A stretch of 14,973 bases of DNA from JAGVWJ01 sp964588555 (GTDB lineage Archaea > Micrarchaeota > Micrarchaeia > Anstonellales > Bilamarchaeaceae): the NCBI GenBank assembly GCA_964588555.1, contig CAZPPT010000018.1, positions 1-14,973 of the forward strand, given 5' to 3'. A model generated the notes under the pieces. It was not told the DNA's origin, did not search any database, and was given only the letters and a program-made list of their open reading frames with translations. Shown here one piece after another: positions 1-6,249 of this stretch; within the stretch, counting starts at the first letter, position 1; each line of letters opens with the position of its first letter. The translations under genes and the position numbers were made by a program.

Positions 1-2
1 GG

Positions 3-737
3 GTTGAATGCTTTAGTTGCTGGAGAAAGACGGATAATGTATACTACGTGGGCGGCATACCGCTCTGTTCGACGTGCCAGACAAGAAGCCAGGCAGATGA
101 GTTCTCATGTAACGTGTGCGGCATTTCATCACGCACTATCCCCATCACCACGGTCCATGGGACTGCGTACTGCATTCACTGCATAAATCGCCTGCCTGCA
201 CAAGAACGCAAGAACGTAAGCGAAAAATCAGTTTTTGGCGCACTTATTGAGCACGGTGCCGACAAGCTGTTTAAACCGTATCGAAAAGATCCGTATCATA
301 TAGACAAATCGCCAGTTCCGTGGGTACAAAGTTTTATTCATCTTGCAGTCATATTATTAATTTCAGTTTATGCACTTGCGCAGGCAGATCTATTTTTGCA
401 AATCGGGGGGCTTTTGATTGCAGCACTCCTTATTGTTTTACTCCATACGTTTGCAACCATACGCGTAAAGGTATTTGATGATGAAATACGGTGTATGTAC
501 GGCTTTTTTACGTATGTGATAAGGAAAGGCGATATTGAAAGTGCGGCACTCATGCCGCCAAGCAGGTTTGTCGGCTACGGCGTAGTCTTTGGATGGTATG
601 GCGGTCTTGCGATCCAATTCCTGACTGGCAATGAGCCACGGATCCTTTTTAAGAAGAAATTTGGCCTTTTTAGGTCCGTGCTTATCAGCACCCCTGAGCC
701 TGCCAAGCTGCTTGAGCATATTGCAAAGAAAATGTAG
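3..737 (+). CDS. Double zinc-ribbon, two-TM protein with C-terminal PH-like domain (5' partial)
   Basis: The reading frame is open from the left edge, so the GTG at 48 is probably internal and the real start lies outside the window. Read from base 3, there are four CxxC knuckles at residues 3-6, 22-25, 36-39 and 57-60. They form two similar zinc ribbons; the second knuckle of each follows a short Val-x-Gly stretch. A linker leads to two hydrophobic helices (about residues 107-128 and 131-149), then a beta-rich tail of about 90 residues (I-R-V-K-V-F-D-D-E-I-R onward). That tail resembles bacterial PH-like domains (DUF304/bPH type) found on membrane proteins. I infer a membrane protein with a cytosolic metal-binding head and a PH-like tail. 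No specific function can be assigned. It converges on cutA with an 11-nt gap. Confidence 0.75.
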   Translation, partial: VECFSCWRKTDNVYYVGGIPLCSTCQTRSQADEFSCNVCGISSRTIPITTVHGTAYCIHCINRLPAQERKNVSEKSVFGALIEHGADKLFKPYRKDPYHIDKSPVPWVQSFIHLAVILLISVYALAQADLFLQIGGLLIAALLIVLLHTFATIRVKVFDDEIRCMYGFFTYVIRKGDIESAALMPPSRFVGYGVVFGWYGGLAIQFLTGNEPRILFKKKFGLFRSVLISTPEPAKLLEHIAKKM

Positions 738-748
738 GGAATTTCTGA

Positions 749-1051
749 TTAAGGATTTGCGACCCACTGTAAGTATTCGTTTGACCCGCCTTCAACGTTT
801 ATTTTGACTATCTCAGGAAGCTCATACGGGTGATGCTTTTTTATAAACCGCTCAAGCTGGAGGTACTTTGGCGCGATTGTCTTTATGATAAGCAGGTACT
901 CACCCTGTTCCTCTACTTTGCCTTTCCAGCGATAGATCGATTTTTCAATTTTAATAATATTGACGCATGCGGCGAGTTTCTCTTTAATTAATGATGTGGC
1001 GAGTTTTGAGGCGTCTTGCTTTTTTGAAACGGTTGTGAGGATAATTATCAT
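749..1051 (-). CDS. cutA: CutA1-type divalent-cation tolerance protein
   Basis: The 100-residue product matches the CutA1 family over its full length. It opens with a beta strand and T-T-V-S, followed by the family signature K-L-A-A-C-V-N-I (about residues 25-32), then S-I-Y-R-W-K-G-K-V-E and a C-terminal H-P-Y-E-L-P-E-I. CutA1 proteins are small trimeric ferredoxin-like folds named for copper tolerance in E. coli; their true role is unsettled. The Cys in A-A-C-V-N is retained. The gene starts 7 nt after the stop of the CYTH gene on the same strand and has no clear Shine-Dalgarno, so it is probably translated from a shared mRNA. Confidence 0.93.
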   Translation of the reverse strand: MIIILTTVSKKQDASKLATSLIKEKLAACVNIIKIEKSIYRWKGKVEEQGEYLLIIKTIAPKYLQLERFIKKHHPYELPEIVKINVEGGSNEYLQWVANP

Positions 1052-1058
1052 ACAGGTA

Positions 1059-1586
1059 CTACTTCTGTTTGGTATAAAAATCTATGACTTCAAACGTATT
1101 CCACGCTTTCATGTTCTTTTTATCTATGCCAAGTTTTGAAATGTACTTTTCAACTGCTTTCTTATCCTTTCCTTCAATTTCCATATAAAGGGGCACAAAC
1201 GAATAATCCCCTTCCAGCTTGTCAAAAACAATTTCGGCGTCATCAAAGCGATAGGCCGTCCGTGTTTTTTCCATCTTATTGGTTACCATAAATCCGAGTG
1301 CTTTGAATATTTCAATTACTTTATCCGAACTCTCGACATTCGTCTCGAGTTCGTTATATACACTTATTTTGGCGTCAGAATTTGTTTCCTTATAGGTAAG
1401 CTTCGCCTTTCCTCTGCTATTTCTAACCCGAAGCACGCTCTTCTTGTTTTTGAGTTTCTCATCAGGTGTATCCAGATAATATGTTGCCAAACGAGCCTGC
1501 CTTTCTTTCGTAGCCCCCAATTTTTCCAATCGTACCTTAATTAACTCAAAATCAGCACCAATAACCTTTACTTCAATCTCATCCAT
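1059..1586 (-). CDS. cyaB: CYTH-domain protein, CyaB (class IV adenylate cyclase-like)
   Basis: The N-terminus carries the ExExK signature of the CYTH superfamily (E-I-E-V-K). Further charged strand motifs follow: S-V-L-R-V-R, K-L-T-Y-K-E and Y-N-E-L-E-T, then a late E-I-V-F-D-K-L and M-E-I-E-G. These line a beta-tunnel that binds triphosphates and metal. Related proteins are class IV adenylate cyclases or triphosphatases; archaeal members have no firmly established substrate. I chose the ATG at 1586 over the in-frame ATG at 1598. A GAGG site at 1593-1596 lies 6 nt before the chosen start, and family members normally begin directly at the ExExK strand. The product is then 175 residues. It is followed closely by cutA. 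Confidence 0.85.
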   Translation of the reverse strand: MDEIEVKVIGADFELIKVRLEKLGATKERQARLATYYLDTPDEKLKNKKSVLRVRNSRGKAKLTYKETNSDAKISVYNELETNVESSDKVIEIFKALGFMVTNKMEKTRTAYRFDDAEIVFDKLEGDYSFVPLYMEIEGKDKKAVEKYISKLGIDKKNMKAWNTFEVIDFYTKQK

Positions 1587-1598
1587 GAAAATCCTCAT

Positions 1599-1620
1599 TA
1601 ATAAAAAATAAAAATAAAAA
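1599..1620 (-). terminator. T-rich tract between the acidic peptide gene and cyaB
   Basis: Read on the minus strand this is an almost pure T tract broken by single A residues, beginning about 20 nt after the acidic peptide stop. Archaeal RNA polymerase often terminates at such U-runs without a hairpin. The same AT-rich block could instead serve as the TATA region for cyaB, whose start is just downstream. The two roles cannot be separated from sequence. Confidence 0.4.
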
Positions 1621-1638
1621 CTACATCAGGACGTTTGC

Positions 1639-1722
1639 TTATTCTTCCATTTCTTCATCGTCTTCCTCATCGTAATCTTCATCGTCGAATTCTTCATCAT
1701 CAAATTCCTCATCGTCTCCCAT
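1639..1722 (-). CDS. 27-residue ultra-acidic small protein
   Basis: The frame runs ATG to TAA and encodes 27 residues, of which 21 are Asp or Glu (10 D, 11 E). The rest are M, G, F, F, Y and M. A GGTGAT Shine-Dalgarno at 1727-1732 lies four bases before the ATG, one of the best ribosome-binding sites in the window. A TATA-like element lies upstream (1785-1792). Acidic residues alternate with periodically spaced aromatics (D-D-E-E-F repeated), suggesting a disordered acidic tail-like peptide. Such peptides can bind basic partners (histones, ribosomal proteins) or cations, but no family is recognised and that role is inference. Low-complexity GAT/GAA/GAC repeats could open a frame by chance; the strong RBS argues for translation. 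Confidence 0.6.
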   Translation of the reverse strand: MGDDEEFDDEEFDDEDYDEEDDEEMEE

Positions 1723-1784
1723 TCTTATCACCTTTTAGACATCATCTTTTTGTTTATGGGATACTCTAGTTCACAGCCGATCAG

Positions 1785-1792
1785 TTTTTAAA
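1785..1792 (-). promoter_or_regulatory. TATA-like box for the acidic peptide (and possibly cyaB-cutA)
   Basis: On the minus strand the sequence is TTTAAAAA. It sits about 65 nt before the acidic-peptide ATG and just downstream of the GTPase stop. Transcription starting about 25 nt further on would give a leader of roughly 40 nt that carries the GGTGAT site. Single-box prediction only. Confidence 0.4.
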
Positions 1793-1836
1793 GCTATTGT
1801 CAATTTTTAGGTCTTTTCCTTTCTTATCACCTAAAA

Positions 1837-3024
1837 CTAGCGCCCAAACATAAATTCAATAACGTCACGATGCTTAAGCGGGTGCTCCGCTCCGTGTGTC
1901 ATGCGCGTTTTCACATCTATTGCTTTTATGAATTTCTTTGCAAAATCAGAATGGATCGCACCCGCAAAATCGATCGCCGTACTTCCTGGCGGAAGAAGGA
2001 AACAGTCGGGCAATGTCCGGCCCTCCGAGTCCGTCAAATTATTTACGCCTCCGGGAAACACGGCGATATAGTTTAAGAAATTAAATACTGCCGCATTCAA
2101 TAATTTCTGGGCACCCGTAGAGCCAAATTTCTTGAGCACCCCTTCAAGCACGTCCATTGCCTGTTTTTGCTGCGCATTTAACTCCTTTAATCGCTTAAAC
2201 GAGCTATCGCCAGGTATGTACTCGATAAACCCGTTCTTTGCTGCCCCCTTAAGTGCAATCTCTGCCTCAGCAGAGCATCCGACAATAAGATAATTCGGAA
2301 ACTCCTTTCGTAATCGTTCGATGTTCGCCTGCGCAATCGATAGGTCGGACTTGTTTGCAGCAATGACGATTGGTTTACCGATCTCCCGAATCTTTCGTGA
2401 AAAATTAAGTATGTCATTGCTTGTCCACATCTCGAGTTTCTTTTCCTCAAAGCCGAGTTGTTTTAGCGTTTTCTGAATTGCATGGCGCTTTAAGCCAAGT
2501 CCAGAAAGCTGCCCAGTTAAAATGTCCTCGTTTTTCTTGTTAAGCTTGCTTTCCCGCACAAGTTTCTGCCAGTTCGTGTCAAGTATCCCCTTGATCCAGT
2601 GGTTAAGCTCATCTTCTAGGAATCGTATGTCGTTTGCAGGGTCATAGCTTCCGGTTGCAACTGGTTCCCCTATTTCGTTTGTAGATCCAGATGCATCAAC
2701 AATGTGTATAAGCACGTCCGCTTGCCTCAAATCATCAAGGAACTTATTTCCAAGTCCCTTTCCCTCATGCGCACCAGGGACAAGCCCCGCGACATCAAGG
2801 AGTTCAACCGGAACAAAGCGCCGATGATGGATGCAAAACCCAGTACGTGGGTTGCACTGGGTGTTAAAATCCTTGTCAACACATTCGACCTCAACGTACG
2901 CAACGCCCCGGTTTGGTTTGATCGTGGTGAAAGGCCTTGATGACCTCTCGACGGGGATGCTGGTAAGCGCCTGAAAAAACGTGGATTTGCCTGTGCTAGG
3001 CTTTCCGACCAATCCAATAAGCAT
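1837..3024 (-). CDS. Obg-family GTPase, Ygr210/YchF-like, with C-terminal TGS domain
   Basis: All GTPase motifs are present: G1 G-K-P-S-T-G-K-S-T (7-15), G2 Thr in P-F-T-T (31-34), G3 D-V-A-G (77-80) followed by L-V-P-G-A-H-E-G-K-G-L-G-N, G4 N-K-S-D (224-227) and G5 C-S-A (250-252). An insertion before G3 has three Cys (48, 57, 64) and two adjacent His (66-67), the pattern of the Ygr210 subfamily. The tail from about residue 345 looks like a TGS domain ending I-E-F-M-F-G. The family is universal in archaea and related to ribosome-associated YchF/Ola1; the exact role is not established. Length (395) is normal. The gene follows trkA after 48 nt and has its own TATA element, giving a probable leaderless start. 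Confidence 0.93.
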   Translation of the reverse strand: MLIGLVGKPSTGKSTFFQALTSIPVERSSRPFTTIKPNRGVAYVEVECVDKDFNTQCNPRTGFCIHHRRFVPVELLDVAGLVPGAHEGKGLGNKFLDDLRQADVLIHIVDASGSTNEIGEPVATGSYDPANDIRFLEDELNHWIKGILDTNWQKLVRESKLNKKNEDILTGQLSGLGLKRHAIQKTLKQLGFEEKKLEMWTSNDILNFSRKIREIGKPIVIAANKSDLSIAQANIERLRKEFPNYLIVGCSAEAEIALKGAAKNGFIEYIPGDSSFKRLKELNAQQKQAMDVLEGVLKKFGSTGAQKLLNAAVFNFLNYIAVFPGGVNNLTDSEGRTLPDCFLLPPGSTAIDFAGAIHSDFAKKFIKAIDVKTRMTHGAEHPLKHRDVIEFMFGR

Positions 3025-3046
3025 GCTATCTACCGTGTAGGGATAT

Positions 3047-3055
3047 GATTAAAAG
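3047..3055 (-). promoter_or_regulatory. TATA box of the Obg-family GTPase gene
   Basis: CTTTTAATC on the minus strand is centred about 27 nt before the GTPase ATG, in the short gap after trkA. The spacing predicts a transcript starting at or within a few bases of the ATG. No Shine-Dalgarno is visible there, consistent with a leaderless mRNA. Confidence 0.5.
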
Positions 3056-3072
3056 AGGACTACCCCCTTTGG

Positions 3073-3684
3073 CTACGTGTGCCGCACTACGATTACCCTC
3101 ATCCCCCTTTCAAGCACTAAGTCAGGCTCGGGGTATACGAATTTGCCCCCTTCAAAGACAGACACGATCACGTAATCCTTCTTCTTGCCGACTTCCGAAA
3201 CCTTCTTGTTCTCAAGCTTTCCGGCAACTTCCTGCTCGACAAGCTCTACATGCGAGTATGTCGGGTCCAAAAGAAGCGAAATGGTCGGTGTCGTTACCTT
3301 GTTTGCAAGTTCCTGTGCAAGCGTAAGCTCAGGGATAAGCGGTTCAACGTCAAGCCGTTTCATAAGCCGTGAATAATTCGCCTCCGATGCCCGTGATATC
3401 ACCTTTTTTGCATTTGCATGCTGTTTTGCGTACACTGATATAAGAAAATTCACTTCCTCATTGCCGGTGACTGCAAATACGAAGTCCACGTCCCCAAGCC
3501 TGAGCTCATCAAGGAGTTCTGGGTTTGTCGCGTCCCCGCAGATGACCTGCGCGCCGGATTCATTTGCAAGCATGTCGCACAATTCCTTGTTTTCATCGAC
3601 AATTGTTATGGCATATTGCTTTCCTTCAAGAAGCCTTACAAGTGTCCTTCCAACGCTTCCGCCGCCAAAAATAACAACCCTCAT
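3073..3684 (-). CDS. trkA: TrkA: RCK regulatory subunit of potassium uptake system
   Basis: The 203-residue protein has an N-terminal Rossmann RCK_N domain (about 1-120). The nucleotide loop is G-G-G-S-V-G (7-12), an acidic D-E at 30-31 ends beta-2, and G-D-A-T follows at 50-53. A smaller RCK_C domain (about 125-203) ends in a beta strand. Such subunits form cytosolic rings under TrkH/KtrB channels and gate them in response to NAD(H) or ATP/ADP. The ATG overlaps the trkH stop codon in an ATGA, so the two are translationally coupled. The single RCK_N+RCK_C layout is the KtrA-like or archaeal TrkA form, half the length of the duplicated E. coli TrkA. Confidence 0.93.
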   Translation of the reverse strand: MRVVIFGGGSVGRTLVRLLEGKQYAITIVDENKELCDMLANESGAQVICGDATNPELLDELRLGDVDFVFAVTGNEEVNFLISVYAKQHANAKKVISRASEANYSRLMKRLDVEPLIPELTLAQELANKVTTPTISLLLDPTYSHVELVEQEVAGKLENKKVSEVGKKKDYVIVSVFEGGKFVYPEPDLVLERGMRVIVVRHT

Positions 3685-5141
3685 TTTTTCACCATTCCGC
3701 TTAGGTACCCAAGCAGCGCTAGGCTTGGGAATATTTCTATCCTACCTAAATACATAAGAATCATTAAAAATACCTTGGAAAAGTTCCCCATGTCAGGAAT
3801 TGAAAGCGTGCTGAGCCCTACGTTTCCCATTGCTGAAGCGACAAGGAAAAGCGAATCGACAATCGCATAATTCGTCGCAATAAAAACCCCTGCTGCAAAA
3901 AGGAAAAGCGTCACATATGCAAACATATATGTCGATGCCTCGATGATGTGGTTATCCTTGACCGGTAGGCCGCTCATTTTGATGAGCTGGATCGTCCCTG
4001 CCGGCAGAAATGACGCACGTATGTGCCGTATGAGCGTTTTTAGCACAAGGAGGATACGCCACAGTTTGATCCCCCCTGCAGTTGAGCTTGACATGGCCCC
4101 AATTATCATAAGAAGCGCAAGGAGGTACTTGCTAAATGAGTGGAGGACATTTACGTTTCCTATCGAAAACCCCCCTGATGAGATCGCAGCTACTGTATTG
4201 AAAAATGTATTTGCAAGCTCTTCACGCCCGACATACCATATGAGCGTAAAAACCACGAGCGTTATGCCAACATAAAGGATGAATTCCTCATCAAAAAGCG
4301 CCCGGTCAAACTCAAGTCTTGCCATGTACCTAAACAATACGAAGCTTGTTGCACCTGCAAACATGATAAGTGCAAGCGCAACTTTTTGAAACGTCGTAAG
4401 GCCATACGTGTCAAAAGGAAAGAAGCCCCCGTTTGATATTCCGGTCATTGAAAGGTTTACTGCGTAAAATGCCGGGAGGTCAAGAAGATAAAGCCCTGCC
4501 GCCCCAAGTACTGTAAGTATGAGGTATGTTTTCCATATGCCTGACACCGTTTTCCCTATGCCGATGTCCGAAAGCGACCTTCCTTCAGCCTTTAAGAAAA
4601 AAAGCGCCTCGCCTCCCCGTACTATCGTAAGCATGACAATGATGATGCCTAAGCCGCCGATCCACTGAGTAACGCTTCTGAAAAGGACAATACTTTGTGG
4701 AAGCGTTTCAACTGTCCGGAGCGCTGAAAGCCCGGTTGACGTCCAGCCCGAAACGCTTTCAAAAAATGCATCTATGGGCTCACTTCCATAAAAATAGTAT
4801 GGGATCGCGCATATTGCGGGAATGATGAGCCATGCCATCGCGGTTACCACCATAATATCCCCGAGGCGCAGGGTATCTATCTCCTGCCGCAGGTTCCTAA
4901 GCGTCTGCGGGGTTTTCTGGTACATCACCGGTTCATTGGTTAAAATTCGGTGCACCAGTTTGCGGATGTTCTCAATGACCTGTACGGCGATGTCCTTAAG
5001 CGCAAATGACATAAGCAGTGCAATCGTGATGCCTATGGGAACATAGCCCGTATCCGCATTGTATATACTATAAAAAAACGGTATAAAGAGGGGGATTGCA
5101 GAATAAAACATGACTGCAGTTAATTTCCTGATAAGCTCCAT
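3681..5141 (-). CDS. trkH: TrkH/KtrB-type potassium channel subunit
   Basis: A 486-residue polytopic membrane protein with the four M-P-M pore repeats of the SKT family. The selectivity loops are S-T-G-L-S (135-139), S-N-G-G-F (236-240), S-S-G-G-F (321-325) and G-N-V-G-L-S (439-444), each keeping the key glycine. The conserved intramembrane gate loop S-S-S-T-A-G-G-I-K is at 351-359 and the family C-terminal G-R-I-E at 466-469. The four glycine filter implies K+ (or K+/Na+) conduction. The gene is followed at once by trkA, which completes the system. Start: ATG at 5141, with AGGT 7 nt upstream and a TATA box at 5171-5180. Confidence 0.95.
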   Translation of the reverse strand: MELIRKLTAVMFYSAIPLFIPFFYSIYNADTGYVPIGITIALLMSFALKDIAVQVIENIRKLVHRILTNEPVMYQKTPQTLRNLRQEIDTLRLGDIMVVTAMAWLIIPAICAIPYYFYGSEPIDAFFESVSGWTSTGLSALRTVETLPQSIVLFRSVTQWIGGLGIIIVMLTIVRGGEALFFLKAEGRSLSDIGIGKTVSGIWKTYLILTVLGAAGLYLLDLPAFYAVNLSMTGISNGGFFPFDTYGLTTFQKVALALIMFAGATSFVLFRYMARLEFDRALFDEEFILYVGITLVVFTLIWYVGREELANTFFNTVAAISSGGFSIGNVNVLHSFSKYLLALLMIIGAMSSSTAGGIKLWRILLVLKTLIRHIRASFLPAGTIQLIKMSGLPVKDNHIIEASTYMFAYVTLFLFAAGVFIATNYAIVDSLFLVASAMGNVGLSTLSIPDMGNFSKVFLMILMYLGRIEIFPSLALLGYLSGMVKK

Positions 5142-5170
5142 GTGATTTACCTAGCTCTTATCTCAGTTAC

Positions 5171-5180
5171 TTTTAAAAAA
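5171..5180 (-). promoter_or_regulatory. T6A4 element: probable trkH TATA box, also tRNA U-run
   Basis: On the minus strand TTTTTTAAAA begins 2 nt after the tRNA discriminator base. The T6 run can end the tRNA transcript, and the whole element is a good TATA box for trkH, with a predicted start about 8-10 nt before its ATG. Terminator and promoter functions appear superimposed. Confidence 0.5.
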
Positions 5181-5218
5181 TATGGGCCCAGAAGGAATTG
5201 AACCTTCCGTCTTTCGCG

Positions 5219-5264
5219 TTCCAACTTTTAGGAAAAGTTGGATCAAAACCAACTCTTCAAAAGC
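5219..5264 (-). other. tRNA-Val intron 2 (canonical 37/38 position), 46 nt
   Basis: A textbook bulge-helix-bulge can be drawn. The outer helix is the anticodon stem TTCGC/GCGAA. The 3-nt bulges are CAG and AAC, each cut after its second base. The central 4-bp helix CTTA/TTGG has one U-U mismatch, and the inner helix is CTTTT/AAAAG. Cutting there leaves A37 and C38 joined. Inside is a 9-bp hairpin with arms AAGAGTTGG and CCAACTTTT. Processing would need the archaeal EndA splicing endonuclease and RtcB ligase. Confidence 0.85.
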
Positions 5265-5284
5265 TGTAAGGCGAACGTCTTACC

Positions 5285-5332
5285 GTTTCCGCCTTTTAGG
5301 AAAAGGCGGCCCAAAACCACCTCTTCATAAAC
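5285..5332 (-). other. tRNA-Val intron 1 (D-loop), about 48 nt, homologous to intron 2
   Basis: Removal restores an 11-nt D-loop, GATTCCGGTAA, with the invariant GG. Because CCG flanks one end and CGG the other, the exact ends can slide by one base either way. Over a 41-nt core (5287-5327 versus 5219-5259) it matches intron 2 at 34 positions, and the differences are mostly compensatory. The internal hairpin is AAGAGGTGG/CCGCCTTTT. A canonical bulge-helix-bulge is less clear than for intron 2: a 4-bp helix CCGT/GCGG forms, but it would imply cut sites giving an over-long D-loop. The intron is well supported; its precise ends are not. Confidence 0.7.
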
Positions 5333-5361
5333 GGAATCGACTATAGGCCCGTAAATGAAAT

Positions 5362-5910
5362 CTAGAACCGTTGTGCGGGCGGCTTTACAAAGAGGTAATA
5401 CTTCTCCTTTCCTTCCACCTCTGCCATTATCCGGTGCACAAGTATCCCTGCAAGGTCTGGTAGGGTCGGAATCCGCTGTTTTATATCCGCATAACTTTCA
5501 AAGGGCTGCTTTTCGCGAGCCGAAAGTATGGCTTCCATGTTTTTCTTCCCTACGCCTGGCAGCAGGTCAAGCGTATGAAACCTGATCGAGATTGGTTTGC
5601 ACTTATTGATGAATTCAACAAAATCCTTTTCGCGCTCCTCTATTATCTTGCGGAGGATTGTCGGCAGGCTTTCCTTTGCAGAACGGGTAAGTGAGTCAAA
5701 TTTTATCCTTCCCTTTATGACGCTCACCTCATCGCGTGCATCCTTTCCAACGTAGAGGCGCTGCCCGATGACTATGTTCGCCTCTGGTTTGACTGTTGCC
5801 TCAAGAAGGGTAAAAAATTTTTCACCGATTAGTTGGACGATCGGTTCGCGCCGGAGCTGCGTGGCATGGCCTGAAGGCAGATACTCTATAACCCATGCAT
5901 TGTCTTCCAT
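5362..5910 (-). CDS. DUF655 (COG1491) predicted RNA-binding protein with HhH motif
   Basis: The product matches the archaeal DUF655 family throughout. It has an N-terminal OB-like part with R-R-E-P-I-V-Q-L-I-G-E (about 21-31) and I-G-Q-R-L-Y-V-G-K-D. A helix-hairpin-helix follows around L-L-P-G-V-G-K-K-N-M (about 116-125), then the conserved P-F-E-S-Y-A-D-I-K-Q-R. HhH and OB-like elements suggest nucleic-acid binding; the biochemical role is unknown. I take the ATG at 5910 as the start (182 residues): GGGG at 5917-5920 lies 6 nt before it, whereas the ATG at 5916 directly abuts that site. The eL21-rpoF-DUF655 order is conserved in many euryarchaea, linking the gene to transcription or translation. 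The tRNA-Val gene follows 11 nt later. Confidence 0.9.
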   Translation of the reverse strand: MEDNAWVIEYLPSGHATQLRREPIVQLIGEKFFTLLEATVKPEANIVIGQRLYVGKDARDEVSVIKGRIKFDSLTRSAKESLPTILRKIIEEREKDFVEFINKCKPISIRFHTLDLLPGVGKKNMEAILSAREKQPFESYADIKQRIPTLPDLAGILVHRIMAEVEGKEKYYLFVKPPAQRF

Positions 5911-5924
5911 ACACATCCCCTGTT

Positions 5925-6245
5925 TTATTGCAGCAGCGCAAGTATTGCATTGAGCTCCTCTTCATTTAGTTCTACTCTGTCCTTTATAAGTATGGTCTTT
6001 AAGGTGTCTAGTTTCTTTGGCCGTATATCAACCAGTTTGACTGCGAGCTCCTCGGTGATTTTTTCATTTGTTTTTATGACCTCTGCCACCAATTTTTGTG
6101 CCGCCTTTGCGTCCTGCTTGGCAAATTTCTCGGCATGGTCAAGTGCCTGCTTTTGTTCGTATTCAAGGTCACTTTGCTCTTTTCGTTTTTCAAGCATCTC
6201 CTTGGCTTCTGATACGGTTACTGGTTTTGAAGATGTTATGTTCAT
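5925..6245 (-). CDS. rpoF: DNA-directed RNA polymerase subunit Rpo4 (subunit F, Rpb4-like)
   Basis: A 106-residue mostly helical, charged protein typical of archaeal RpoF. It has V-S-E-A-K-E-M-L near the N-terminus, a central E-Y-E-Q-K-Q-A-L-D-H-A-E-K-F, and a C-terminal HRDC-like part with D-I-R-P-K-K-L-D-T-L-K-T-I-L and E-L-N-A-I-L-A-L-L. RpoF pairs with RpoE (Rpb7) to form the polymerase stalk, which helps open promoters and bind the transcript. RpoE is not in this window, as is usual in archaea. The AGGTGAT Shine-Dalgarno spans the eL21 stop codon, so rpoF is tightly coupled to rpl21e (4-nt gap). Confidence 0.93.
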   Translation of the reverse strand: MNITSSKPVTVSEAKEMLEKRKEQSDLEYEQKQALDHAEKFAKQDAKAAQKLVAEVIKTNEKITEELAVKLVDIRPKKLDTLKTILIKDRVELNEEELNAILALLQ

Positions 6246-6249
6246 AGCA

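Larger units (their letters stand above)
5183..5350 (-). tRNA. tRNA-Val (anticodon UAC) with two introns
   Basis: On the minus strand the 5' end (5350) and 3' end (5184-5190) form a 7-bp acceptor stem with one G-U pair; the discriminator is A (5183) and no CCA is encoded. The T-arm is GAAGG, loop TTCAATT, CCTTC. The D-stem is GTC/GAC. The anticodon stem is TTCGC/GCGAA around loop C-T-T-A-C-A-C, giving anticodon UAC (Val codons GUA/GUR); A73 fits Val. These arms assemble only if two inserts are removed, one in the D-loop and one at the canonical 37/38 site. The mature length would be 74 nt. It lies 11 nt after the DUF655 stop with no promoter of its own visible, so it is probably cut from that mRNA. 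Position 15 appears to be U and 48 G, an unusual Levitt pair. Confidence 0.9.

Noticed and set aside
3681..5141. trkH/trkA as a horizontally acquired module
   Set aside because: Base composition and promoter style match the neighbours, and there are no mobile-element remnants nearby.
5219..5332. Short repeated units resembling a two-repeat CRISPR fragment
   Set aside because: The repeats lie inside a complete tRNA cloverleaf, differ by compensatory changes and fit splicing bulges; no third copy, leader or cas gene is present.
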